Below, piece by piece: positions 1-15,908 of a DNA stretch of 64,000 bases. Numbering within the stretch: position 1 is the first letter of the stretch; each line of letters begins with the position of its first letter. The position numbers were made by a program, and so were the translations under genes. The notes under the pieces are model-generated. The model was not told where the DNA came from. It saw only the letters and a program-made list of their open reading frames with translations, and searched no databases. Source of the stretch: Antennarius striatus (lineage: Eukaryota > Chordata > Actinopteri > Lophiiformes > Antennariidae); contig NC_090796.1 in NCBI RefSeq assembly GCF_040054535.1, positions 12,179,501-12,243,500 on the forward strand, written 5' to 3'.

Positions 1-1890
<1,890 letters not shown>

Positions 1891-4129
1891 TGATAATATA
1901 AACGCTGTAGCAGGATAAAAAGAATAGAATAGAATCAGTAGTAGTCGTGAAACATTTTAAACTACTAACTTGTTTATTCTTCTGTTGACTATATAATACT
2001 GTATTAAATAAATTCTGGCCCTAAGCTGATATTATTTGACAAGGATGGAAAAAGACTCCGAAGTCCATCTTGATGCTCTCTACATTTATACAGTAAGTAA
2101 GGTTTTCATCATTATTCATAAATCCTAAATGATTTTATATATTTATATTTGTAAATCATCATGTAGATGAATATCAGCACTCAGGTGAAGAATAAAGAAT
2201 ATGTTTGATGATGTCAAGAGCTCATTATAATATGAGCTTTCATTTTTTTTGTTTCATTGTATTTTTCTCCAAAAAAAATATATACTGATAACAGTCTCAG
2301 CAGTAACCGTGGCTACATTCATATTTATTATGCAGCAACCTAGAATTCCATATACTGTTAATATTTCCCTGAGATAGTCGACAATGCATGAAAAGAACAT
2401 GCTTGACCACGCAGTGAATTATTTATCACTAATCCACCATACATAATACGCTGCAATTCAAATTGATGAGCTGTGTCTGCATATGAATCCACAGGAGAGT
2501 ATTGGCCAGACTAAATGGTACACAGTACACACTAGTGCAAAGTTGACTGCCATTTACCATCAATCTTGTGTCAGCAGCTGTGGTATCTAGACATACACAC
2601 CGTCATTACCGGACGTCTGTTCCAGTAGTATGACCCATAGGTAACCTTTGGATCTGATATATCCACTAACTTTAAAGAAGGCCTTGAAAGCCCTGCATTT
2701 TCATCTTGTCTGTTTACCAAATATGATGTCAGAGCCAGGAAACATATCTGAGTAGCACTAACCAGAAGATCATTTCAACCATCCGTAAGACTGAGGCCAG
2801 CCACCAAAATAATAAAGCTCATCTAGGCTGCTTGTAAATGGAATCTCGACCCATCCACTGGGAGGTTCCGTCGCATCAAGATAATGCACGTTATTCACTT
2901 CACCTGTCAGAAGTTATAACCTAATGTCTAATTGGCACAACTCAACCAGCGTTGGGATCCCTCAGGAGCAGTTTGAAACCCCCTCTAGAATGTTGTCACT
3001 ATGAATGCACTTCTGAAAATGGATAGAGTGGATCGAAAGTTCTCAGCCTAAAGCAATAAACATTTAGCTGATCAATTATAGATTACATCTACTATAAAGT
3101 TTAAGTCAACCATTGGATGAATTTATCTTTCCCATGTTTCAGCCTTACATTATGAATCCATGGAATTTAAATGCATCTGCTGTGCATTAAAATTCTTGAT
3201 ATGACCTTTTCATGTGATGTTGTATGTTCTCATCTGTTGTCAATGCATTACCTTCAGTACGAGATGATCGCCACAACCACAGTTTGGAGCGTGTGGGATG
3301 TGAAGAGATGTACTGCTGTGGATGTGGGCAGCAGCAACACGCATGACCACCAAGACATTTGCATCCATTTGAATTTACCACATTACTCGAATTTTAGTAC
3401 CACCTCACCTTTCTGCCAGATGGCAAGAGTGATTTTACGTCACAATCTTAAAAGACAGATTTGCTAAATAAAGCAAGGTGATGTAAAAATAAAATAAAAT
3501 AAGAGGCAAAGCTGTGATATATAGATGTTCTCTTAATGGGCTGATACATGCAAAATGAGCTGTATTATCATTTACATTTGAAACTGAAACTCGACTGTAT
3601 CACCAGCTGCTACTTGAGACAAACAATGATAAGAGTGATTAAATTTTATAAGTCAGTTCCTGGTGTGGACTGTACTCAAACAATGACACAACATGGTACA
3701 CAACCAACTGATAAACACTTTCAAAGTAAAATATCGTCTTTGGCTTCAAGAAAAAAAAAAAAGCTTGCAGGTTGTCAGAGACTCTGTGGACGTTGTTTCA
3801 TCAGACGTTGGCCAGGTTGTTTTAGTCGGGTCAAAGTTCAAGTGACACAACCTGAGAATAGGTGCAAGTGAAAAGTACACATGATACCTGTTTCTTTTTC
3901 TATGAAAGGTATGTTGTTATTAATCTAGTGAACTGTGACCACACCCACGCCAGTATTGGAGGCGGATCAGAAGGCGTAGCGGCACATTTCGGCCACATGC
4001 CCACACACGTTGAACGGCAGGAGATCAGTTTGAATGCCTGGGAGAAAACTCTGGAAACTGGATTCAAAAGAGAAAAATAATACAAGGGAGGTTTAAAGAA
4101 AAGTATTTTTAGAAGAAGAATAAAAAAAG
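1891..4129. other. Intergenic between divergent ush1g and otop3
   Basis: AT-rich sequence with no convincing coding exon. A short open stretch at 2045-2092 (ATG followed by 15 codons) ends at a good donor-like GTAAGT at 2093, but I could not connect it to either gene. Any promoter and 5' UTR exons of otop3 should lie here. An in-frame TAA at 4121-4123 sits just upstream of the otop3 ATG. Confidence 0.6.
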
Positions 4130-7100
4130 ATGAACATGAACTCAGATCCTGGAGTGATAGAGATGGATTCCACCTGGAGGACAACAGAAAACTCTTGCAG
4201 TGATGAGCCACTCAGTGGCACAGAACATCAGATCCAGGCGCCAGAGCTGGATCCCATGCTGGTTTGGGTTCCCAGTGGCAGACGTCTGATATCTGGACTG
4301 CTGGGTCTTAACGTGGTCCTGCTGGGAGCTGCCCTATTGGCAGGGCAGGCTTTCAACCCTGATGGCCTAAGGCATCAAGAGCCCCTGGTATTCATGCTGC
4401 TCCTGATGGGGGCCAGCTTGATTTGGATGCTGTGGTACCTGCTGTGGGCCAGGAAACAACCTGACATATGTCCACACAAAGACCACCATGCCGGGGGGAT
4501 CACTGTCGTTTGTAAGTTCCCATGTAATATGAAAAACGCAGGCATTTGTTTTGGATCATGTAATGAAATATTCCTCTTCTCTTTCACTGTGGTTCAGTGG
4601 TCCTCCTGCTTTTTGCTGCTTTCAGTCTGATGCTCTATATCTGCAAGACTGGTTATTTGATCAGCATGAAGGAGTGTAAACCTGCTGTTAAAGTGCTCGC
4701 TCCCTTCTTTGAAGCACCGTTTCTCACACTGCAGGTAATGATTTAAAATCCCCGGGGTAAAAAATCACCGCCTTGTTGTCTAAAAGGGACACCAGGTTCT
4801 TACAACGAAATATGCTGAGCAACCTGAAAGGGTATAAATAGAGAACGCTGTGAAGTTACAGATTTTCATAAGGTTATCCTGTGATATGTAGGATTATAAG
4901 TAATTAGAATTTTTTTTATACATATATTTTTATATAAAAGAAGATTTTATATATAAAACTGAGATATAAGGAGTAAAACATATCATGAGCAGAGTTAATG
5001 TTCTACTAAATAAAGGTCAAGAGGAAATAGAAATGGAGGTACGATATCTCAGATATGCAGAGAGCCAATTGTGTTGATAAGTGTTGAATTTAATTCCCAG
5101 TGAATTTCTATTAATGGGTGAGAAATGTGTTATTTCTTGAATATTGTTACTCTAGTCAAAGAAAAAAATTAATGTAAGTATTAAAAAATCTTAATTCAAC
5201 TTGGTTACATTCTTACACTTTGTTTAAAATACTTTCATAGCTGGATAATCTATGGTGTAATCCCTACTGTTAAACCCAAGAGGTAGTTTATAATAAAAGT
5301 TTATGAGACTCACAAAATGTAAAATCTGTGTTTCACTTCTCTCCTGAATGCAAAAAACAAAACAGATTTCAATATGTATGCTTTTAACTAAACACTCAAA
5401 TCTATTTATCTATAGCATTTACAACAAGATTATTTGAAGTAAGGCTTGATAAATTCCATTTTTTCCCTTTTATCATAAATAAGTGTTCTGTTTGAATATT
5501 TCTTTTGCAGACATATTTACTGTGGGCTCACTCCAAAGACTGCATTCACAGGCACAAGATAATCACCAGGTGCTTCGGTCTACTACCGTTTAAACATTAA
5601 TTATTACGATTGGGACTGCAAACAAGCATTATTCCATTATTGATTAATCTGATGACTCTTTACTTAAGGTCTTGTATGTGTTTTAATTTCTATTTCTTTT
5701 CCTTTACGTTCGATGTAGATCCGGCCTCATGTTGATCCTCTCGGCCGACCTGCTGCTGTGGCTGAACACGGTAACGGAGGAAACCATCCATGAGGAGATC
5801 GAATTCGAAAAAGAAAACATGCTTACTTTCAGCAACATAAAGTCATTTGAAGTGAACATCTCTGAATCATTAGGTAGTTAATTTAAGTTGGATCTAGTCA
5901 TACACCCCTGCTTTTAACTGTATATATAAATATATATATATAAAATGTATATATTTTAAGTATATTCCTCCATGCATGCCTCCAGGAATCTCCAACGAGA
6001 CACTCTGTCAGTGCAGTGCAAGTGCTGCCTGTCTCGCCTTCAGAAAAGGAATTGAAATCATTTATCCCTTCAACATGGAGTACTACCTGATGGCGGGCTG
6101 TATGATCTACGTGATGTGGAAGAACGTGGGTCGCAAGATGACTGCTAGTCAACACCACATTACTGAGAAACTGACTGTGCGTATTATCTTCCAAGGTGGG
6201 ATTATATACGGCATTGTGTTTGGCGTCCTGGTCCTCATAGCAGGAGCGACCATCTTCATTCTCTACCAGATTTGGGTGAGCCAGCCGCAGCTTCGCCTCA
6301 CTGCCTTCCTGATTTTTTACGGCTACCACATAGTGGTCATGCCTATCATGTCTCTTTGCTGCCTGGCTGGGATGTTGGTACACAGGCTGGAGAGAAGGGC
6401 AGATGAGGCAGGACACAACCCAACACGTAGCCTGGATGTGGTCCTCCTTGTTGGAGCAGCTTTGGGTCAGCTAGCACTATCTTACTTCTCTCTGGTGGCG
6501 GCCCTAGCAGTAGGAACCCAAAGGCCGCTGGGAGGCCTCGACCTATCCTACTCCCTCCTCAGTCTAATGGAATTAATCCTTCAGAATATCTTCATCATTG
6601 AGGGCCTCCACAGGCACCCGAGTCTCCTTGCCAAGAAGAAATCCAAGCAGAAGAAAAGCATATTCAAGGTAAATTCCCCCCGTATCCTGCATTCTGCTGT
6701 GTTGACTTCCAATAATGACTGAAATGGTTTTGTTTGGTCTAACAGTCTAAGAAGAAGGTTTCTGCACCAGTGCAAGAGGAGAAGAGGACAGATCTTTCTC
6801 TACTTGAAAGGAATGCATCAGCTGCTGCTCGAAAGCCAGATCAAAAAAACTCTGGGACAAAAAGAGCAATCAGAGAAATCTGTGCTTTTCTCATCCTTTC
6901 TAATATCATGGTAATAGTTTCTTTTTAAAAAAATAGTAAAAAAAGAATGTACAATCCTTTCTTGTTTCTGCATTTCTGTGATGCATCCCTCTTTCCTCTC
7001 CTTGCAGCTGTGGATCATCCCTGCCTTCGGAGTCCACCCTCAGTTTGAGAACGGCCTCGGGAAAGAGTTTTTTGGTTTCTCTGCTTGGTTTGTTCTGGTA

Positions 7101-7178
7101 AACCTCGGCCAGCCACTCTGTGTTTTCTACAGGATGCACTCTGTGGCAGCTTTGATGGAGATCCTCATCTCTGCTTAA
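4130..7178 (+). CDS. otop3: Otopetrin proton channel, OTOP3-like (7 coding exons, complete)
   Basis: Otopetrins are proton-selective channels with 12 membrane helices. Coding exons, all with GT-AG borders, are 4130-4511, 4598-4734, 5511-5569, 5719-5873, 5986-6668, 6746-6910 and 7008-7178, giving 583 aa against roughly 560-600 in the family. The first helix is near residues 54-72 (SGLLGLNVVLLGAALLAG). The conserved blocks YVMWKNVGR, NPTRSLDVVLLVGAALGQ, NIFIIEGLHR and VFYRMHSV are all present. The C-terminal WIIPAFGVHPQFENGLGKEF is closer to OTOP3 than OTOP2, so I assign otop3; otop2 is the alternative. An in-frame TAA directly precedes the ATG. An AATAAA lies at 7329-7334. The position between ush1g and hid1 matches human 17q25, but only one otopetrin is present here where humans have two. 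Confidence 0.9.
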
Positions 7179-8050
7179 GAAGCAGCACGGACTGCATGAC
7201 AATTATAGTAGAAATGAGCAATATTTCTAAAATATTTCGTTTATTTATGCCATGTGGACAACTCCGGACACTTTTGGTTTGATAGTGCTGATTGTGGTTT
7301 TGGCCCTTTGGTTATACTTGATATAATGAATAAAACAGAGAGAAGGGTAATTTTAAACAGCATTATTGTAGTCCTGGCAACATCACAACAATCTCCTACT
7401 GCACAAAATGAAAGCTGATTTTGGCAGCTTGGAATTGAGAAAGTTTGACAAAGATTTTGAACTAAAAGTTCATCAACCAGGATTAACACCTGGAGGAAAG
7501 TGTGAAACCATAAGGCTTTTATAAACCATTAATGCACACCATGTTGGCATGATACCTAACTATAACATATGACTGTGATGCTCTGATGCATGCAATTTCT
7601 ACAGAGTGCTTTTTATGAAAATGCTTTACATGAACTTCCTTTGATTCAGTCTGATCAGTTTTTAATTCAGCATGTAAAAGATTGTATTTACACCCTGAAA
7701 CAACACATATACAGTACTGCCATTTGTCCCCCATCAGATCCTGTTTAGTTCCCTTTCAGCAGAATCTAAAAGGTGTCAGTACAAAAATATGAGTATCCTG
7801 ACACAGACGGACGAAAAGCAACGACTGTGTTCTAACATTAGTGACAAATCTAATTTCACAGCTCTTCTGTCAGATTGAATGACCACCTGGTGCTGCCTTG
7901 ACTGTGTCTGCTAACAGTACAGGATGTATATGCGACATGCTGTAACTTGGTCCAGTTGTCAGGACGATCCCATTCTATTTATTTAACAACAAACAGGGCT
8001 GATTTTGTCTCTTGGTTGAGTACGTGAAAATCCAGATATCCTCAGAGGCT
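7179..8050. other. Convergent 3' ends of otop3 and hid1
   Basis: otop3 (plus) and hid1 (minus) converge here. An AATAAA on the plus strand at 7329-7334 could serve otop3, and its complement TTTATT at 7978-7983 could serve hid1, about 70 bases past the hid1 stop. No other gene seen. Confidence 0.6.
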
Positions 8051-11000
8051 CTAAATCCTCTGGATCTCAAAAAGTCTTATGTCCGTGTCGTACCAGATGG
8101 GCGGATCCACGTTACTGCAGAAGAAGAGAGTCAGGGAGGAGAAAAGCTTTAAGATCAGGCTGTGACATCCAAAAGTTGACTCAAAACTTGTCAAGCTGGT
8201 TTGAAGTTTGTTTGTACAGGGTAATCCGCCAGAATGATTCACTGTCACTTCAGCCGTAGACACAATGTGGAGCATTGGTAAAGCAAGAACCCTTTTAATG
8301 TACCGGTAGGTTAAGAGATACCCATTTTTACCAGTTTCTTAGACTTTCTTAGGACATAATCCATAAAACCTGACATAAAAATGAATTATTATCAAGGTAT
8401 TGAATGTGTGTAATGTGGTGCCAATCAATTTGGATCAAGACACTTGTGCTCAACAGTAGCCTTGTAACCAATTTAACAATCTATGTAATTAAGTATAAAA
8501 AAGCAATATGTTACACTGTCTTGTCTGAAATTACTGTTATCAGACCACCTCCCTCCTACTCTGCTTACTCTATTATAAGACACGGTTCAACCTCTGCCTT
8601 TTCACATCCGAAACATAACTGCTTGGATTGTTTACCGTAAATAAATGACTCCCCACATGTATGTGCGGAACCAGATAGTTGTGCCAGCGTTCGCTTGGTA
8701 CTTCCTGATGAGGATGGGATGAGGGACAGGCAGCAGGCCGACCAGTGTACCGTGCTGCAGAAACTTCAGGATTTCTGACTCATCTGTCAAACCCCTGAGG
8801 GAGAAAAAAAAGGCTTAAACTGGAGGATTGAAGATAAATTCATACTTATATGGAATGGAATGGTTGCATGAATGGGGGTCATCAAAGTTTTGATCTTGTA
8901 GAGATGTAATTCCTGATCAGGACAGAGCATTTAATGAACTAAAGGGCTGAAGGGAAAAGCAAAGATATTGAAATTCCAATGGAACGAAAGTAACTCTATT
9001 AAATACATGATTCCAATCTTAAAGTTTTGGTGCACCCTGTAAATCCATTTCCTAATTTCTTTTAAAAGCCCCATTCATCTCATTTGGCATGTCTCATATA
9101 CGTATGGCATGTGTTGGTATCACTGCATTAGGGATAACCGAAGTTCTCACTTGTCAATACAAATCTTCTCCACCTGAGGAACCAGCACTTGTAACAGCCG
9201 CATGATCGTCTGTAGAGGAAGCCTCGCTTTCCATGACAGCACCTGAGACACAGGCAGCGTCACGAGGAAGGACTGTACTATTCAACAAAGTGTCCTGCAG
9301 ATAGACTATTAAAAACTATAGACTAAAGAGTCTTCCGCTGACCCAATCCGGAGTGGCGCTCCAAGCTGCTGCTGATGACACGCTCGACAATCGGCTCCTT
9401 CCTTCTTCTGACTCCGAGTGATAGACCTGACAAAAAGATAAAAACAAAAACTGAAACACTTGAACTGCAGAAAAAAACAGACAAAGCAGGAGTGACTTCT
9501 ATGCACCTCGTGGTCTTTGTCCGAGTTGGACTCCATGTTGCTAGCTCCGGCTACAGCGCTGTTGACAGCAGTTATCCGTGAGGACTCAGAATGCGGCACA
9601 GCAACCATGGTACCGTCTTGACTCACCTGGGCTTTTTCCGTTATCTTATCAATACCTAAAAGGATCTTAGAGATTCTTCATTCTGAAAACACTGAACATG
9701 TTTGTGACAATATGTAGAGATATAGCCTCATACCTGGAGTAGCCTCTAAGCTGGTTTTGAGTAAGCCACCCTCAGCTGGTACAGCGGGCCTAGGGCCCCC
9801 GGATGATTCTGGAGCTACAGAGTTGTTCCTAGAAATCCCAGAGCTTTTCTTCCTCTGTAGGGCCTTTTGAATAGAGGCTGTGTCGGACGGCAGGTTGGCC
9901 AGCTGGTGGAAAACACTGCGCTTTCGGATGATGGCGTACACCAGGTTGTAGTTACCTGCCAGGGAGATTTACAAGTTGGCAGCAGCCGGTTTATTGATGC
10001 AATCTCATTCTGTGACTACAAATCTATTTTTCTCACCATCAAACTGATATTGGATGATATTGTTGAAGACCTCCAGCAGGAAGAATACCAGGTGATGGTT
10101 CTGGGGGAAGGAGAAGAGGAACCAGTGTGTAGAAAAAGCTTCCAGGAGGTGGAGCAGCTTGGTGGCTGCCACCATGGACATGCTCTTCAGATAAGGCGAA
10201 ACTATGAGAGAGTTATGGAACAAAAAAGCCAAAATTGAGGCATAGAATCCAACAGGGTGGTTGAAAATATGCAGCAGCACTCCTACTCAGCCACTAGGTG
10301 GCACCATTTGATGTGTGATGCTCACTGTTCACGATGATCGTAAGCAGGCAGTCGAACAGAGGCTGGAGGCGCTGGTGACCGCTGCTGATGATTTTGTGGA
10401 AGATCTGAAAACAAAAAAAACAAAAACAATTATGATCAAAATGCTGTTATTCATTCATAGACTCAGATTACTGGATAAAAGAAGTCAACAAGAAATTAGA
10501 ATTAACAATTTTGCAGTACACAGACACTGGCGAAATGATGGTTAAAAAACATTTACCACAACCAACAAGTCAGCATGAGTTCCTGTGAAAACAGGAATGT
10601 CCATGGGTACTCGGAGGGTGTACGGCTTGTTCAAACGAACGCCAAAGTTCCTCTCTCCGCTTAAGAGCAGCAGGATGAACACGCCGATGTGCATGAGGCC
10701 CACACGAGCTGCAGCCGCAGGCAAACAAAACAGATGCATGCTGTTTAAGGATTCATGTAATTTACCATTAATCCTAATAGGGATGCGCCAACGTATTACA
10801 CACATGAGGCGGAAACTCACACTGATCTGTTCTGGCATCATTCAGGTTAAATAGGATAGGAACGAGTATTTCCAACACGTCGCTGCTCTTCAGCACAAAG
10901 AACAGGAATTTCTAAAAGACAAAATTAAATGTGAAACTTGTAAAGCCAAACATCTGAGGAATGTGAGAATATTAAAAGTGAATCTAAGTAAGTCAAGTGG

Positions 11001-11737
11001 TGATATCACACATAAAATGCACAAAGTTACTCCATTGTTTTGCTTTAAAAGACCGATCACAGGTCGGGCTCTACACCTTGTTGATGTCACAGGATTTCCA
11101 GAAGAGGATCAGCAGCTCCTGGTGGAACTGGATCTTCTTTGTGGAATGAGGCAGGTAAGTCTGGGTGAGAGGATTGTTGAGTAGACGGGCTAGACCTTTT
11201 AGGATGAAGTTTAAATCCTGATATAAAATAAAAAAAGACACTTTACATCCTTCTGAATCATTCCATTGTGTGCTAAAAAACAACATTTCCCCTACCTCTT
11301 CTCTGTGTATCCGAGAGAGATAATTCACAAACAGGTTATTGGGATCAGGTGGCTGAAATAACACAAGACATTATTTTTTAAATTCTGATTCAAATACAGA
11401 GTCTCTGTGATAGTTTAACAAATCAATTCATTCATCTCCCACTCACCCCTTGCTCCTCCACAGCTGAAGGTGAAGTGGCGCCATCCAGGGCCTGAGGGAC
11501 GATGCGGGAAGTCGACCCCCCCTCGTGCTCCAGGGTGACGATAAGGATCTGGATTGCCTGCTCCACCAGCTGCTCCCGGTGGTCGGAGACGAGCAGGTGG
11601 TTGTACGGGATGCCGTACCCGACGGGGTCATAGGCGCAGACCACATTGAGTAGGGAGGTGAACAGAGGCAGGGCGTGTCTGGGTGCAGCGGTGAAAGACA
11701 GGTCAAGGTCATTTTTATGTGTGTATGTGTGTATGTC

Positions 11738-11780
<43 letters not shown>

Positions 11781-14700
11781 TACCTGTTCTCTGTGGAGCA
11801 GAAGAAAGAAACCCAGGGATTGAGTGTTTTCTTTTCAGAGGAAGGAGGAAGGTACATGGCTTCAGAGAAACAGGTGAGGAGGAGTTTCAGCAGCTCAGTC
11901 CTGAACACAGGATGGGTGGACATGATTGAAAATGTACCAGTGATCACACAGGGTGTTAAAACTACACTCTCCTTGACGTGAGACTATTTGACATATCAGC
12001 GCTCTCTGGTGGCCAAATCCTGTAACTGTCAGGGTTTCTAAATGACCTCAATTGGTATTAGAATATTAATAACGTCCATTTTGCCTGCAGGTGGCGCTGT
12101 CAAAGAAGAACACATGATAAAAGATCTCATCCGTTCTGTTCTGTGTGTAAAACCAAACGATTATTACCTGTTGATATCATGGTAATAGTTTGGGGTAGGT
12201 GACTGAGCGAAGCCCACCCCGGCCTCCCAGATGTATTCACAGCTGTCAATGGATCGGATGTCGTCCCCTGTGTCCTGCAGCAGGGACAAGAACATGAAGA
12301 AAAACACTACAGGTTTTGTTTTTTGGTTGTTGTTTTTTTTTAAAACAAAAAACAAAAACATAAAACACAGATTTACATTATTTAGGAAAAATAGTAACAT
12401 TGTTTAAATTGAGATTGTATTATATTGGCTGTTTGTACTCTCATGAAAAACACATTCATTTATTCCTCAAAGCTTTAGTTACAGTTCTGTGTTCACACCT
12501 ACTTCTACCATGTGACTCAACAAGTGGACGACGCCAAACGCGCTGCTGACAGTATCGGAGGGCGACACGTCAACACAGATAACTAGATTCACATGAATAG
12601 ATCTGACAAGGTGCTACCGCTATTCTATGGAAGTACACAGACAGGGAAGGGCACCATAGCACACCACAAATACGAGCCCATAGATGTGATTTTCATTCTG
12701 TGACTCTCTGTGAAAGTGAATGTTTCAAAATACATTTGATTCATCTGGATTCACTTTGGAAAAACTGCTGTCTAGATTTGAACGATGTGTTAGAAAGGTG
12801 TTGCTATACACCCTAGTGGTAATATACATGATATAAAACAAAGGGGAAAAAATGATCCTGTATTCTGTTTTATTTATATGTATACGTACACTTATATGGA
12901 ACATTTGTCAAATCACGCTGTGTTGACAAACTCACCTCACCTTTTCAAACTTGCAGTTTTAGTGCAATTAATGTGTCAAAAGGTGCCATGAAAAACACAT
13001 TAAACAAAGTTAAAGATGAATTTGGCTGATAACGTTATTTCTTTCTACCTTGCATGTAGATGATGCCGATAACAAATTCTTTCTGATACGGAGGATAAAC
13101 TACATAATGAAACCTAGATTAGGTGAAATTTTATGTATGGATTTTTTTTGGTTGATTGGTTAATTTGGAGGAAGTGAGCTTTAAAAACTGGCAATGTTCA
13201 TATCCTTGATGAGCCTCAGAAACTTCTCTGTTTCTGTGAGAAAAAGCTTGTTCATTGGCCATGGGTGGGAACATCCACTGGGCATTTTCCACCTTTATGT
13301 CACACAATTTCCTACAATTGCAACTAAATTCCACATTTCCTAAAGTGAGCAGTGAGACATAAGGAGCGGTCTGATCCTGGACCAGTTAAGGCCTGCATAA
13401 CAGCTATTTCCTCTCACCTCCAATGCTCTCCAGTGCAGCAGATGTTTGCTCAATGCATTTAAGAAGTGTTCACCCAACTAATCCCGACTGACAAACATGG
13501 CCACTCCTCCACCTCCCTCTTTCATGGAGTAACTCATTAACTCAAGGTACTGCCTGAGGAGATTGTAGGCATAAGATAACAGAAAAACAAATTAAACACA
13601 ATGTTGAAGAAAGCTCCATAAATAGATTCCTGAAGGATTAGTTGGAAATAAAAATACTTGTTCACTTTTTTTGTGAAGAATTACTTCTGATGTGGTTTGC
13701 CAATCTTAGCATAGCTACCGGAGGCTCTGGGGCACAGTTAGTTTGGTTAACTATATCCAAAATTAGGATTAATTCTACATTTTTCTTTTTCTGAATTTTA
13801 AAAAATTAAGGAGACAAACATGTTTATAAGAGATTAAAAGTTTGGAACCTTTTCATACAGGACAGAGTTGTGTTTCCTTTTGGTTCCAGACTAAATGGCA
13901 GGCTAGGCTAACCCAGATAGTGTTTTGGTTAATATTCAGACATGAGAATGACATTCTCATCTCATTTTGGAAGAAAAGGGGAATAGGCATGTCACACATG
14001 GATGTCAGTGGACGGTGGACTCACCGGGTTGTTTTTCTTGTGGCTCTGTGCTGTGAAATCCGGACAGAAGAGCAGGTCGGCAATGGCCAGCAGCAAGGAT
14101 TCGGCCAGCGGTCGCTCTTCGTTATCAAAGTCATCTTCATCCAGTTGCTGGCGGATAAAGAGTAGAATTGTTCTGATAGTCTATATAAACACAACTCTAA
14201 ATATTCAAGACTCTGATTATCTGTGGGATTTGTATTGATCCAGAAAGTACAACACAAAATCACATTGTAAAAAAAACACATTCACATTGTAAAGGTGCTA
14301 TGTAGACACATTGTTAGTGCTAACCATAAGTGCTAAACATGTTTTTGATATATATTACAGTATGTAAAAATATGCACCATTTAATTAGTTTGTAGTCAAA
14401 TTGTGTCAATAACAGTATTTCTCGACACAATCCACCTGCTGCTGTGCTGAACTTTACCTCAGTCCCACACTTTAATTAAGCGACATTGGATCCCACTTTA
14501 ATTCAACAACTGGCCAGGAGGAAGGGGAGATACAATATATGCAGTGTTTGGACTGAGGGTCCCCTGCCGACCAGGTAACCAGAGAACCCGTTGCTGTCAG
14601 GAGGGGGAGGAGGGAGAGGTGGGAGGGATGTCGTTTTTGGACAGCGATCTCAGCAACATCAGCATCGGCGGCTAACGTCTCACATGACAGTCCAGATCCT

Positions 14701-15841
14701 GAATCAAAAAGACCGTAAATTCTGACTGGTGTAGATAATCTTAATTTAGAGTCAGAAATCCTCTGATGCCAAGAAGCTGAAGGTCCGCTGACAAACCAAT
14801 CAGAAGATAGCATTCCGCATTCTACAGCAGGTGTTTATACACCTTAGAATTAATTTAAAGAAAAAAAAATCCTTTGTTTTGAATCTCATTTTAAACCTAT
14901 TTAAAATCTTATTTTAAACTGTTCCACAGAGACTCCAAAGGAGGGGTAGGTTTCAGGTCTTACAGTAAAAACCACCAATGTAACATGAGCACACACACTA
15001 ATTTAATTGGTGGAAACAGGGTTTTAATGCTTCCTCAATGCATTCCTTTCCTCAAACAGCTTTCGCCCAAAACGACTAAGGTGGGTATGATTTCACCAGC
15101 TTCCCTGTGAAGTCATTAAGAAAATAAAACCTAGAAATGTAGCTGGAGCAGAAAGGAGACGCTCGGCAGAGGAACACCTGACTGCTGAACAATCGATGAC
15201 ACGCTCGACTGTCATATAACCCCACCCCCACCAACAGAGTGTTCCTGCCCCCGTAACAGGCTTTATGTCAGAGTCGTACCCCCGCTCTGCCGGCTCCAGG
15301 CACAGTGGACCAGAAGAAGCCCCTCCAGTCGGCGTCTTCGAAGATGTAGGGCAAGAGGCGGGTGAGCAAGCGGATGCAGTTCATAACAGTCTGACGCTGT
15401 TTCTCTGAGGAACAGCCACAATCTGCAGCCTGGACCAGCCTCTCCACCGCCTGAGAAACAAATCAATAAAAGGAAATAAAGACTGAATTGAAAAAAATCA
15501 AGTGATTTTATATATTTCATCTGACGCTTTTCTTTTTTTTTAACATTGTGAGAAAGCTGTTGGGTTTTAAATGTTTAATTTATGCCTTTGGTTGTGCTTT
15601 AATAACTTTTAAGATATAAGAGTGAAAAAAAAATAGGAAAATGCAATGTTAAGGCATAAAACACTGACTTCATGTAAACAATAAAATAAAATTGTATCCT
15701 TTCTTTAGTGTGTACAGTTCAGCACAAATCCATGTTTGATACAAACAACTTCAAATCTCACTTTAAATCTCAGTTTAAACCTCTCTGAAACCAGGTGTAA
15801 AAATCACAATTCATGGTTCCTTGGAAACCTCACGATGACAG

Positions 15842-15908
<67 letters not shown>

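Noticed and set aside
2045-2092. Mini-exon with ATG and a GTAAGT donor upstream of otop3
   Set aside because: The otop3 start has an in-frame stop immediately upstream, so this cannot extend that protein through its first coding exon; no other partner exon found.
5898-6416. A 172-codon minus-strand frame
   Set aside because: Shadow of the large otop3 exon 5 on the opposite strand.
9867-10238. A 123-codon plus-strand frame
   Set aside because: Antisense across hid1 exons 13 and 14.
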